Shown: piece after piece, positions 9,039-17,495 of the stretch
How the letters are laid out: the number at the start of each line of letters is the position of its first letter
Position numbering within the stretch: position 1 is the stretch's first letter
Assembly (NCBI GenBank): GCA_963764685.1
Contig: CAVXTT010000006.1
Location: forward strand, 1 to 41,600
Reading direction: 5' to 3'
From: CAVXTT01 sp963764685
GTDB lineage: Bacteria; Bacteroidota; Ignavibacteria; Ignavibacteriales; Ignavibacteriaceae
DNA length: 41,600 nt
The notes under the pieces: generated by a model
Database searches by the model: none
What the model saw: only the letters and a program-made list of their open reading frames with translations
What the model was told of the DNA's origin: nothing
Position numbers and translations under genes: made by a program

Positions 9039-9739
9039 CAAACTTGCACTTGTATATTCCCACCTCATGAGAAATATCAGGTATGATCTGTGGGCTGAGT
9101 ATCTGCATAATATCTCTAAAAAATATGTAAGTAAAAAAGCTAAAGTGCTTGAACTGGGGGCAGGTACCGGGTTGTTGACAGAACCCTTCCGAAAATATTA
9201 CCCGGATTTAATTCCTACTGATATATCACTGATGATGGTAAAGCAAATGAAGAACCACCGGTGCGTCGTTTGTGATATGAGAAAACTTCCATTTGATTCC
9301 CGATTTGATCTGGTATTTTCTGCCTTCGACAGCGTGAATTACCTTCTTTCGGAAGCAAGTCTGCTTATGTTATTTAAGGAAGTGGAAAAAATACTTCTAC
9401 CCGCCGGAATATTTCTTTTTGATGTCAGTCTTGAAAAGAATAGTTTTAAACACGCTAAAATACCCTATTCCCAGGGTGTATATAAGGGAGTATCTTATAA
9501 AAATAAAAGTGAATACGATCCCGGTAAGAGGATGCATACAAATTATTTTGAAGTTACTGAAAACGGGAATACCTGTCATGGAGGTTCACAAGCAGAAGAT
9601 ATTCAGGTTTGAAACTTATTTTAAGCTGCTTGAATCATCCCGGTTATATGCCGCAGAGTGTTATGATGCATTTACCTTTTCCGCGGGGCACCCGGAATGC
9701 GATCGTATACAATTCGTTGTAAAAAAAGCAAATAGATAA
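9010..9739 (+). CDS. Class I SAM-dependent methyltransferase, one frameshift
   Basis: Substrate unknown. The N-terminal part has motif I, VLELGAGTG (about residues 46-54), then PTDIS with the acidic residue that would hold the SAM ribose, and a DLVFSAFDSVNYL motif IV region. The frame from the ATG at 9010 is lost near 9555-9577, where one extra base moves the reading into the frame of VHKQKIFRFETYFKLLESSR and on to the stop at 9737-9739. Corrected, the protein has 242 residues, normal for this class. It overlaps the end of pdxA by 29 bases and ends one base before ftsE, so it is part of that operon. It resembles at superfamily level the second methyltransferase at 28187, which lies upstream of ftsX. 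Confidence 0.75.
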
Positions 9740-9740
9740 T

Positions 9741-10409
9741 ATGCTGTCGTTCCAAAATGTATCTTTCAGTTTTCCCGGACATGAGATATTTAATGATCTT
9801 ACTTTTAATCTCAATCCCGGCGAGTTCTGTTTCCTGGTAGGGAAAAGCGGGGCGGGGAAAAGTACACTTATGCAGATGATCTATATGAATCTCAGACCTG
9901 CTTCCGGGCATATTGAAATAAAAGAATTTGATTCCCGTACTATCAAACTAAGGCAGATCCCTTTACTCCGCAGAAAACTTGGTATAATATTTCAGGACTT
10001 TAAATTATTTACTGACAGGACAGTGTATGAGAATTTAGCTTTTGTGCTGCGAGCAGTCAACACTCCGAAAGCTGAAATTTATAAAAGAATAAATAATGCT
10101 TTAACAGAGGTTGGTTTATCACACAGGAGCAAGGCTTACCCCTCACAATTATCAGGGGGGGAACAGCAGAGAATTGCAATTGCAAGAGCTATAATTAACG
10201 ATCCGTCCCTCATACTTGCCGATGAACCCACAGGTAATCTGGATCCCGAAACAGGAAGAGAAATTCTGGACATTTTACTGAAAATAAATAAGAGGGGAAC
10301 GGCTGTATTATTTGCAACCCATAATTATGATCTTATCAGGTCGCAGAATATTAAGGTGATAAAGCTGGAAAAAGGAAAAGCTCTAAAGGGTTTGATCAGG
10401 CAGAAATAA
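9741..10409 (+). CDS. ftsE: Cell division ATP-binding protein FtsE
   Basis: ATPase half of the FtsEX complex, which in other bacteria controls peptidoglycan hydrolases at the septum. The 222 residues contain Walker A GKSGAGKST (34-42), the Q-loop IIFQDFKLF typical of FtsE, the signature LSGGEQQRIAIARAI, Walker B LILADEPTGNLD and the switch histidine in ATHNYDLI. The start codon lies one base after the methyltransferase stop. The partner ftsX is not next to it but about 19.6 kb away at 29994, which is unlike the usual ftsEX arrangement. The 3' end overlaps adk tail to tail by 14 bases. Confidence 0.9.
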   Translation: MLSFQNVSFSFPGHEIFNDLTFNLNPGEFCFLVGKSGAGKSTLMQMIYMNLRPASGHIEIKEFDSRTIKLRQIPLLRRKLGIIFQDFKLFTDRTVYENLAFVLRAVNTPKAEIYKRINNALTEVGLSHRSKAYPSQLSGGEQQRIAIARAIINDPSLILADEPTGNLDPETGREILDILLKINKRGTAVLFATHNYDLIRSQNIKVIKLEKGKALKGLIRQK

Positions 10410-11064
10410 TCTGACCGATCTTTTCTTTTAATGCGGAAAGAATTCTCTCATCTACATCTTCAACTTTCCCGATACCATTTATGCTTATTACCCTATCCTT
10501 ATTCTGATAATATTTTAGGACAGGCTTTGTGGTTTTTTCAAACACTTCAAGTCTGTGACGGATGACTTCTTCCGCATCATCTGCACGGAAAATAAAACTG
10601 TTTCTTGCTTTACAGTTAGGACATTTATCCAGGCCTTTTATATCCTGGTAATTAAACAGTGAATGACATACTTTGCATTCTCTCCGGTTAGTAAGTCTTT
10701 CAATTATGGCTTCTTCTTTTGCAGTGAGGTATACAAGGTAAATGTCATTAATCTTCAATTCGGCAGTCATTTTGTCAAAAGCAAGGGCTTGTGCCTGAGT
10801 TCTGGGGAATCCGTCAAGTATAAAGCCATTCCGGCACTTAGCAGAATCAAGTGTTTCCTTAATAATTCCCATCATCACATCATCAGGGACCAGTTCACCA
10901 GCGTCCATTATCTCCTGTGCCTTTTTTCCCAATGGAGTCTGATCCTTTACTGCCTGACGAAGAATATCACCGGTAGAAATATGAGGTATATTAAGTTTTG
11001 CGGAAAGTATTTTAGCCTGGGTACCCTTGCCTACCCCTGGTGAACCGAAAAGAATAATACGCAT
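10396..11064 (-). CDS. adk: Adenylate kinase, zinc-binding LID type
   Basis: Converts ATP and AMP to two ADP in the cytoplasm. The 222-residue product has the P-loop GSPGVGKGT (7-15), the AMP-binding STGDILR, the LDGFPRT motif, and a long LID domain with C130, C133, C148 and C151 as CxxC pairs, which is the zinc-binding form found in Gram-positives and many other phyla. Read on the minus strand, it converges on ftsE with a 14-base overlap, so no separate terminator fits between them. tadA lies 65 bases upstream on the same strand. Confidence 0.96.
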   Translation of the reverse strand: MRIILFGSPGVGKGTQAKILSAKLNIPHISTGDILRQAVKDQTPLGKKAQEIMDAGELVPDDVMMGIIKETLDSAKCRNGFILDGFPRTQAQALAFDKMTAELKINDIYLVYLTAKEEAIIERLTNRRECKVCHSLFNYQDIKGLDKCPNCKARNSFIFRADDAEEVIRHRLEVFEKTTKPVLKYYQNKDRVISINGIGKVEDVDERILSALKEKIGQIISA

Positions 11065-11129
11065 AATTTAATCTTTTATTTGCAAGTTATTAATAATAGG
11101 GTACTTTATCAAGATTAAGATTAAACGGA

Positions 11130-11594
11130 TCAGATGATTTTCCGTATATTTCCGAAGAATTGCTTCAGCAGCTGCTCACTTTCCGGTGCATAAATACCGG
11201 AATATAACTGCAGCTTATGGTTGTATTTTCCCTCTTCCGCAATATTGTAAAGTGAACCGCAGGCTCCAAATTTGGGGTCAAATACCGCAAAATAAAGGTT
11301 TGTGACTCGTGCAGAAAGTAATGCGCCTGTACACATAATACAGGGTTCAACAGTTACATAAATATCACATTCAGTTAAACGCCAGGAATGCAGATGTGAG
11401 GCTGCTGCAGTTATGGCAATCATTTCGGCGTGTGCCGTGGGATCACTAAGTATCTCTACCTGGTTATGTCCCCTGCCGATTATTTTATCTTTATGAACTA
11501 CCACTGCCCCTACAGGCACCTCATTTTCTTCAAGCGCCTGCTCAGCCTCCTGCAGGGCTGCGTACATAAACCTGTAATTATTTTCGGAGAACAC
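11130..11594 (-). CDS. tadA: tRNA adenosine(34) deaminase
   Basis: Deaminates adenosine to inosine at the wobble position of tRNA-Arg(ACG). The 154-residue protein has the zinc deaminase signature: H55-A-E57 with the catalytic glutamate, and PCIMC with C85 and C88 as zinc ligands. Length is normal for TadA. The 5' end overlaps the small membrane protein gene by 17 bases on the same strand, and adk follows, so the three may be one transcript. A guanine or cytosine deaminase is possible from the zinc motif alone, but PCIMCxGALL and the C-terminal region fit TadA. Confidence 0.9.
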   Translation of the reverse strand: MFSENNYRFMYAALQEAEQALEENEVPVGAVVVHKDKIIGRGHNQVEILSDPTAHAEMIAITAAASHLHSWRLTECDIYVTVEPCIMCTGALLSARVTNLYFAVFDPKFGACGSLYNIAEEGKYNHKLQLYSGIYAPESEQLLKQFFGNIRKII

Positions 11595-11790
11595 TATCAG
11601 GGCTTCCTGTATTTGATGTATCTGTGTTTCCCTGTTCTATCCTTGTAGTATCCTGTGTATTCATAGATTCATTAGTTTCAGAGGTCATTGTATTCATCAT
11701 TATTAAAGTAAATAAAACAAGAGGAATTACAATAATTAAAATTATAACGAAAATCCAATTGACCCTTCTGTTTGGTTGTCTTGTCTGCAT
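11578..11790 (-). CDS. Small single-pass membrane protein, unknown function
   Basis: A 70-residue product: a basic N-terminus (MQTRQPNRRVNW), one strongly hydrophobic helix (about residues 12-32, FVIILIIVIPLVLFTLIM), then a polar Ser/Thr/Asn/Asp tail. The positive charges before the helix predict N-in topology with the tail outside the cytoplasm. A purine-rich GAGAGAAA precedes the ATG closely on the minus strand. It overlaps the tadA start by 17 bases. I do not recognise a family. The lack of a recognised domain and the short length leave room for a chance frame, but helix, start site and operon position argue for a real gene. Confidence 0.5.
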   Translation of the reverse strand: MQTRQPNRRVNWIFVIILIIVIPLVLFTLIMMNTMTSETNESMNTQDTTRIEQGNTDTSNTGSPDSVLRK

Positions 11791-11954
11791 TTTCTCTCAA
11801 TATTTATTAAAAAGCAAAATAGGCAGTTCAAAAAGATTATGATATTGTTGCTGGCACATAATAAATCTGCGTTACTCTTCCAATACATATATAATATGAT
11901 TATAAATCTTCTTATCTTTCCAATCCGGATGAAGGAGAACTTAAAAGACATCTA

Positions 11955-13958
11955 ATGTATAACCCTTTAGAAATACTTGAAACGAATGAGAGTCCATTAA
12001 CTCATTTCCACGAACAGATACATTTGTTTGATGCATCTGAAACTATATTCTATAATTATGATTTTAAGTCACAGCGCTATGAATATATGAGTCCTGAGAT
12101 TGAATCATTAACAGGATATAAAAAAGAAGAGTTCAATGAGTTCGGATTCAAAAAGATCGTCAAAGAAATTATAACTGTTAAAAGACGCGACCTGGTAATA
12201 GATAACGAGGACTTCTCCGAATTCTTTGCAAAGTATTCTATTATCACCAAATCAGGTGAACAAAGGTGGGTAGAAGATACAGCCTCAATCAGGCTGGATA
12301 AAGATAAAACTATGTTATATAGTACCGGATTTCTAAAGGACATAACTCCGTGGCATTATTTTGTACAGGGTTTAAAATCTGAGAAAGAAAAGCTAAATAA
12401 CATATTGGATAATGTTGATGTCATATTTTTACTTGCCGACCCTGCGGGTCTGATAGTTTATATGAACAATAAAGTTGAGGAGCTTCTCGGCTACAGCAGG
12501 GAGATATTAATCGGACGAAAATTAAGTGAGCTGTTTACAGAAGAATACCGCGCAGATATAACTAACCTGTTTGCAGGAATTAACAAAAATGGGAGTCCTG
12601 ATCATTTTTCAGAACTAGCAGTACTAACGAGAAGCGGCAGCAAAAAGATTATCAAATGGCATAATACAGTTATAAGAGATAGTGCAGGGGAGATTTCTCA
12701 TTTTGTGTGGTCGGGAGTTGATGTTACAAAAATGAGGAAGGATGAAAAGGTTCAGGATACGATATCCAATATACTACAGGCTGCTAATCTTGAATTAAAT
12801 ATAACAGATTTCTATAAGTATCTTCATCAGTCAATAATGGACCTGATGCCGGCAGATAATTTTTACATCGCCATTCACCATAAAAAAGAAAACCTTATCT
12901 CTTTCCCTTATTTTGTCGATCAATTCGATAAAGATGCGCCTACAAAATCATTTGGCAGGGGTCTTACAGAATATGTTATCAGGACAGGACAACCGGCTCT
13001 TGTTAATATGGAGCTGGATTCAGAGCTCAGGGCAAAAGGAGAAATTGAATTGGTAGGGACTCAATCCGCAGTGTGGTTAGGTGTACCGCTAAAGATCCTG
13101 GATGATACCATTGGAGTGCTCGTGCTTCAGGATTATTTTTACGAAAATACATATAGTGAACAGGAAAAGAATATACTTGAAATGATAGCATATCCTATTT
13201 CCAGGGCGATCGAGAGAAAAATAGTTGAAAAAGAAAAAGAAGAATTTATCATTAAATTAAAGGAACTAAACAGTTCCAAGGATAAGCTGTTTTCACTAAT
13301 ATCTCACGATCTGAGGAGTCCATTTAACTCTTTACTCGGCTTCTCGGAAATTCTTACGACGGAATTTGGAACCCTGACCGAAGAGGAAATGAAGGAATAT
13401 CTGAATGTTATCTATGAGTCTTCAAAGAATCTTTACCAGATGACTAATAATCTTCTTCAGTTCTCACGGTTCCAGACGGGTAATTTTGAATTCAAACCTG
13501 CCAATCTGTCAATTAAAAGGATAATTGACGGGACATTAAATCTTCTGCGCGGTACGATGGTAAAAAAACAGCTGAACCTTGTTGCCAAAGTAAGCGATGT
13601 AGAAGTATTTGCTGATGAGGATATGCTTAATTCTATTATACAGAACCTCCTCTCCAATGCAATTAAGTTTACCAACCGAGGGGGTGAGATTAGAATTACT
13701 TCCAATCTGAGTCCTGAAGATGATAAATTCCTCCAGATAAGAGTCGATGATACAGGTATCGGGATGGATGAAGCGATGCTGTCTAAGATCCTTATGGAAC
13801 ATGTAAAATCCTCTTCCGGGACGGAGAAGGAATTTGGGACAGGACTTGGTTTATTACTGGTAAAAGAATTTGTTGAAAGAAACGGAGGAAGAATCTCCGC
13901 TAAAAGCGTAATCAACCAGGGAAGCACATTTACCTTCACAATCCCGCTGTCGAAATAA
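11955..13958 (+). CDS. PAS-PAS-GAF sensor histidine kinase
   Basis: Soluble sensor kinase: no signal peptide or membrane helix is visible in the 667 residues. Domain order is PAS (about 25-135, with YKKEEF and a PAC-like end), PAS (about 145-260, with YMNNKVEELLGYSREILIG), GAF (about 275-420), HisKA (about 440-505) with phosphoacceptor H451 in SHDLRSPFNSLLGF, and HATPase (about 550-665) with an intact N box NLLSNAIKF, G1 DDTGIGM and G2 GTGLGLLLV. It should therefore autophosphorylate. The signal is not evident; two PAS and one GAF domain suggest an intracellular small ligand or redox cue. It stands 82 bases upstream of a second kinase of related design on the same strand, with which it probably works. 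The start ATG follows a GGAG about 20 bases upstream, so spacing is loose. Confidence 0.88.
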   Translation: MYNPLEILETNESPLTHFHEQIHLFDASETIFYNYDFKSQRYEYMSPEIESLTGYKKEEFNEFGFKKIVKEIITVKRRDLVIDNEDFSEFFAKYSIITKSGEQRWVEDTASIRLDKDKTMLYSTGFLKDITPWHYFVQGLKSEKEKLNNILDNVDVIFLLADPAGLIVYMNNKVEELLGYSREILIGRKLSELFTEEYRADITNLFAGINKNGSPDHFSELAVLTRSGSKKIIKWHNTVIRDSAGEISHFVWSGVDVTKMRKDEKVQDTISNILQAANLELNITDFYKYLHQSIMDLMPADNFYIAIHHKKENLISFPYFVDQFDKDAPTKSFGRGLTEYVIRTGQPALVNMELDSELRAKGEIELVGTQSAVWLGVPLKILDDTIGVLVLQDYFYENTYSEQEKNILEMIAYPISRAIERKIVEKEKEEFIIKLKELNSSKDKLFSLISHDLRSPFNSLLGFSEILTTEFGTLTEEEMKEYLNVIYESSKNLYQMTNNLLQFSRFQTGNFEFKPANLSIKRIIDGTLNLLRGTMVKKQLNLVAKVSDVEVFADEDMLNSIIQNLLSNAIKFTNRGGEIRITSNLSPEDDKFLQIRVDDTGIGMDEAMLSKILMEHVKSSSGTEKEFGTGLGLLLVKEFVERNGGRISAKSVINQGSTFTFTIPLSK

Positions 13959-13987
13959 TTTTCGATTTATGTCACTGGTCAAAAAAA

Positions 13988-14023
13988 ATATTCTAAAAGA
14001 AGAATATATTACCTTTAGGTAAT
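13988..14023 (+). other. Two adjacent small stem-loops between the kinase genes
   Basis: ATATTCT (13988-13994) pairs with AGAATAT (14001-14007), and directly after it ATTACC (14008-14013) pairs with GGTAAT (14018-14023) around a TTTA loop. Both lie in the 82-base gap before the second kinase gene. Neither is followed by a T run, so they are not plain terminators; they could tune expression or stability of the downstream part of the transcript. Confidence 0.35.
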
Positions 14024-14040
14024 CTGATTAAATACCCTGA

Positions 14041-15990
14041 ATGAATAAGAATAAGATTTTAATTGTTGAAGATGAATACATTGTTGCAATGGATATCAGG
14101 CAAATCCTTGAAAATAAACTCGGGTATGAAGTTTTAGGGATGATACGCTCCGGCGAAGAAGCGATAGAAGCTGCCAAAAATCGGAATCCTGATCTGATAC
14201 TTATGGACATAATTTTGGATGGCAAACTTACAGGCATAGAAGCTGCCGCAAGAATAAAACAGAGATTTAATATACCGGTAATTTACCTTACAGCCTTTTC
14301 CGATAAAGATACACTGGCTAATGCAAAATTGACAGAGCCATACGGCTACCTGTTGAAACCACTTGATGAGCACGCGCTGCACTCCGCAATAGAAATGGCA
14401 CTTTATAAAGCAAAAGCTGAAAGAACAATCATTGAAAATGAAGAACGTTACAGGATGCTTGTCGAAAATTCCCCCGTTGCCATCGGGGTGCATTGTGAGG
14501 GTAAAATTGTATACATGAACCCAGCCGGAATAAGGTTATTTGGTGCCGTATCGGCAAAGGAGCTGATAGGACGGTCGATGATGGATTTCATCCATCACGA
14601 CCAAAAGAAATTCGAAAGTGGGAGTGCCGGGAAATTCCGGACTAAGGGAATGACCGTGGAAGGTATTCCTGAAAAGCTGGTCCGGTTTGATGGGAAAATT
14701 ATTGATGTCGAGACCGCCGCAATCCCTACATACTTTGAGGAGAAGCCGGCAATTGAAGTAATTTTCAGAGATATCACCGAATTAAAAAGAAAAGACCGGA
14801 TCCAGAAATCTGTGCTGGGACTTTTGCAAGTGTTAAATCTAAATACGTCTTCAGAGGACTTTTTTGTTCTATTTGCTAACACTATCAAAGAATACATCCC
14901 CGTCAGTTCAGTAATTGTCGGTGTATATAATCTTAACACAGGGATAATCAAATACTTGTTAAACGAGTGTGATAATAATGATAAACTGATTGAAGGATTA
15001 ATTGAGTATACTGTAAAACAAAATTCTACTGTTCGGTTGGATACCCGTTCGCTTCAAGAGATCTTAAATACTGGTCCTGGAACACCTGTGACAAATTGGA
15101 TCGGTCTTCCACTTGTATATGATGAAGACAATATCGGAATAATCGCAGGAATTAATAGTGATCCGGGGAGTTTTTTCGGAGCGCCTGAACAGGAACTTTT
15201 TGAATTGTTTTCTTTTTCAGTATCAAAAGCATTGATGAACCTGATTAAACTTGAAGAACAGGATAAAGTTTTTTTGTACTTGGAAAATCTAAACTCTGTT
15301 AAGGATAAATTCTTCTCCTCACTCAGCCACGAACTGAAAAATAATTTTAATTCGCTTCTGGGATACACTGAAATACTTAAAAACAGCTTTGATACTTTAA
15401 GTTCTTCAGATATTCATTCATCGGTAGAATCCTTATTTGCAAGCTCAAGAACTATCTATAATCTAATTGAAAAACTTCTCCGATTCTCCAGGTATTCCTC
15501 ACAATCATATAAACCTAAACTCAAAATAATTCCACTGGCAGAAATACTTGATAGGGAATTAGCAGCAATTGAAATATTTGCTGAGAAAAAGAATATTCTC
15601 TTCAAAAAGTGTATTGAGGAGAGCGTTGAAATCTATGCTGAGGAGGAAATATTAATCACAATTCTTCAGGACTTTCTGATCCAGTCAATCAGATATTCTG
15701 ATGCCGGTAGTCGTCTTGAGGTAAATGCACTGGATACCGGAACCCATATTGAAATCTCGGTAACCGACAAGGGTATTGGCATTGAGCAATATCTTCTGAA
15801 AAATCTCTTTATCATCAAAAATTCTAGTAATCAAGAGGAGTTACAGGATGAAAAGGGCATTGGATTTTTACTTACAAGAGAAATTATCCGTAAATGTGGT
15901 GGGGAATTGATTATTGAGAATTCGCAAGGGGAGGGGAGTACTTTCAAAATTCTGGTTCCGGCTTCAAAGAAACAAAAAGTAATTGTTTGA
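14041..15990 (+). CDS. REC-PAS-GAF hybrid protein with degraded histidine kinase core
   Basis: Soluble 649-residue signalling protein. Order: an N-terminal receiver (1-120) with acidic residues near the start, phosphoacceptor D56 in LILMDI and the conserved lysine in YLLKPLD; PAS (about 138-250); GAF (about 265-400); a HisKA-like segment with H430 in SHELKNNFNSLLGY; and a HATPase-like domain (about 525-645). The G1 box DKGIGI is present, but the N box reads QDFLIQSIRYS (543-553), with D544 and Q548 where the upstream kinase has Asn; the second Asn normally coordinates Mg-ATP. The H box also lacks its proline (KNN in place of RSP). G2 is altered (GIGFLL). The protein can probably receive phosphate on D56, but its own kinase activity is doubtful. 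It is likely the partner of the kinase encoded 82 bases upstream. Confidence 0.82.
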   Translation: MNKNKILIVEDEYIVAMDIRQILENKLGYEVLGMIRSGEEAIEAAKNRNPDLILMDIILDGKLTGIEAAARIKQRFNIPVIYLTAFSDKDTLANAKLTEPYGYLLKPLDEHALHSAIEMALYKAKAERTIIENEERYRMLVENSPVAIGVHCEGKIVYMNPAGIRLFGAVSAKELIGRSMMDFIHHDQKKFESGSAGKFRTKGMTVEGIPEKLVRFDGKIIDVETAAIPTYFEEKPAIEVIFRDITELKRKDRIQKSVLGLLQVLNLNTSSEDFFVLFANTIKEYIPVSSVIVGVYNLNTGIIKYLLNECDNNDKLIEGLIEYTVKQNSTVRLDTRSLQEILNTGPGTPVTNWIGLPLVYDEDNIGIIAGINSDPGSFFGAPEQELFELFSFSVSKALMNLIKLEEQDKVFLYLENLNSVKDKFFSSLSHELKNNFNSLLGYTEILKNSFDTLSSSDIHSSVESLFASSRTIYNLIEKLLRFSRYSSQSYKPKLKIIPLAEILDRELAAIEIFAEKKNILFKKCIEESVEIYAEEEILITILQDFLIQSIRYSDAGSRLEVNALDTGTHIEISVTDKGIGIEQYLLKNLFIIKNSSNQEELQDEKGIGFLLTREIIRKCGGELIIENSQGEGSTFKILVPASKKQKVIV

Positions 15991-16182
15991 ACTCCCGCTA
16001 AAATTTCCTACTTATAACTATTTCGGGTGATGAATATATTTACAAAGAGCAGTCTCTTTTTTCCTGTTATTGATAAAATCGTATTGCTTAAATTTTAATA
16101 ATTATATAACTTATAATTCAAATAATGAATTATTAAGTCTGTTTAGTAATTCCAATCAAAATAACATTTGTCCGGGGACATA

Positions 16183-17454
16183 ATGGAAACAAAATTTTCT
16201 TTAGACGGGAAGGAATATTCTTTACCTGTTATAGTGGGATCTGAAGGCGAAGTTGGTATAGATATTACTTCACTCCGAAATAAATCAGGGGCTATTACAC
16301 TCGATCCTGGTTATGGGAATACCGGCTCCTGTCGAAGTGCAATTACCTTTATCGATGGTGAAAAAGGAATTCTGCGGTACAGGGGTTATCCTATTGAGGA
16401 GCTGGCTGAAAAATCTTCCTTTGTTGAAGTAAGCTTCCTTTTAATTTACGGTCACTTACCTTCAAAAGAGGAATTTGATACCTTTCAAAAACAGCTCACA
16501 TATCATAGCCTGATCCACGAGGATATGAAGAAGTTTTTTGAGGGATATCCACCTACTGCTCACCCTATGGGAGTTCTATCATCAATGGTTGCATCCCTTT
16601 CAGCTTTTTATCCGGAGACAGATCCATCATCGGATATGAACCTGAATATTATCCGGCTGCTGGCAAAGCTGAAGACCATCGCAGCCTTTTCATATAAAAA
16701 ATCAATCGGACAACCGTACATCTATCCAAGGAACGATCTGAGTTTCTGTGCAGATCTTCTTCATATGATGTTTGCCGTTCCCGCGGAACAGTATAAGGTG
16801 TCGAAGGTGGTTGCAGATGCTCTGGATCTGCTCCTTATTCTTCATGCAGATCACGAGCAGAATTGCAGTACATCTACAGTTAGAATGGCTGGAAGCAGCC
16901 AGGCTAATTTGTTCGGTACAATATCTGCCGGAATAAATGCCTTATGGGGTCCTCTGCACGGCGGGGCCAATCAGGAAGTTATTGAAATGCTCGAGATGAT
17001 TAAGAACGATGGAATGAATTACAAGAAATACATCGATCTTGCAAAAGATAAGAATTCGGGCTTTAAGCTTATGGGATTCGGACATAGAGTTTATAAAAAC
17101 TTTGATCCCAGGGCTACCATCTTAAGAAAATCTGCTGATAAAGTATTAAACGAACTTGGTGTAAATGATCCAATGCTCGAAATAGCAAAGAACCTTGAAA
17201 GAATAGCTCTTGAAGATTCTTTCTTTATTGAACGAAAGCTTTATCCTAATGTAGATTTTTACAGCGGTATCATTTATCGTGCAATGGGTATTCCTACTAA
17301 TATGTTTACGGTGATGTTTGCTATCGGCAGACTGCCCGGCTGGATTGCTCACTGGAAAGAAATGAGAGACGATACCACTACCAGAATTTATAGACCCCGT
17401 CAGATATATACCGGTGAAACTCAAAGACCATACGTTGCCTTAAATAAAAGGTAG
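16183..17454 (+). CDS. gltA: Citrate synthase
   Basis: Condenses oxaloacetate with acetyl-CoA. I place the start at the ATG at 16183, 15 bases inside the longest frame, because a purine-rich GGGGA (16174-16178) precedes it and the product then begins METKFSLDGKEY like other type II enzymes; the longer form would need a TTG. The 423 residues contain the three catalytic residues H259 (GPLHGGAN), H301 (GFGHRVYKNFDPR) and D358 (YPNVDFYSG), plus the C-terminal arginine region RPRQIYTG. Length matches the hexameric, NADH-sensitive type II family, though regulation by NADH cannot be read from the sequence. It stands alone between the sensor kinases and a convergent esterase gene and has its own terminator. 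Confidence 0.96.
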   Translation: METKFSLDGKEYSLPVIVGSEGEVGIDITSLRNKSGAITLDPGYGNTGSCRSAITFIDGEKGILRYRGYPIEELAEKSSFVEVSFLLIYGHLPSKEEFDTFQKQLTYHSLIHEDMKKFFEGYPPTAHPMGVLSSMVASLSAFYPETDPSSDMNLNIIRLLAKLKTIAAFSYKKSIGQPYIYPRNDLSFCADLLHMMFAVPAEQYKVSKVVADALDLLLILHADHEQNCSTSTVRMAGSSQANLFGTISAGINALWGPLHGGANQEVIEMLEMIKNDGMNYKKYIDLAKDKNSGFKLMGFGHRVYKNFDPRATILRKSADKVLNELGVNDPMLEIAKNLERIALEDSFFIERKLYPNVDFYSGIIYRAMGIPTNMFTVMFAIGRLPGWIAHWKEMRDDTTTRIYRPRQIYTGETQRPYVALNKR

Positions 17455-17468
17455 GCTTATTTTACTTC

Positions 17469-17495
17469 AGGGATGTCCTTTGGGCATCCCTTTTT
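17469..17495 (+). terminator. Intrinsic terminator of gltA
   Basis: A ten-pair stem, AGGGATGTCC (17469-17478) with GGGCATCCCT (17482-17491), one pair being G-T, closed by a TTT loop and followed by Ts to 17495. It lies 14 bases after the gltA stop and touches the end of the convergent esterase gene. In the other direction there is no T tract, so it should act on gltA only. Confidence 0.88.

Noticed and set aside
16168..16182. Longer citrate synthase start at TTG 16168
   Set aside because: The ATG at 16183 has a well-placed purine-rich GGGGA and gives the family-typical N-terminus.
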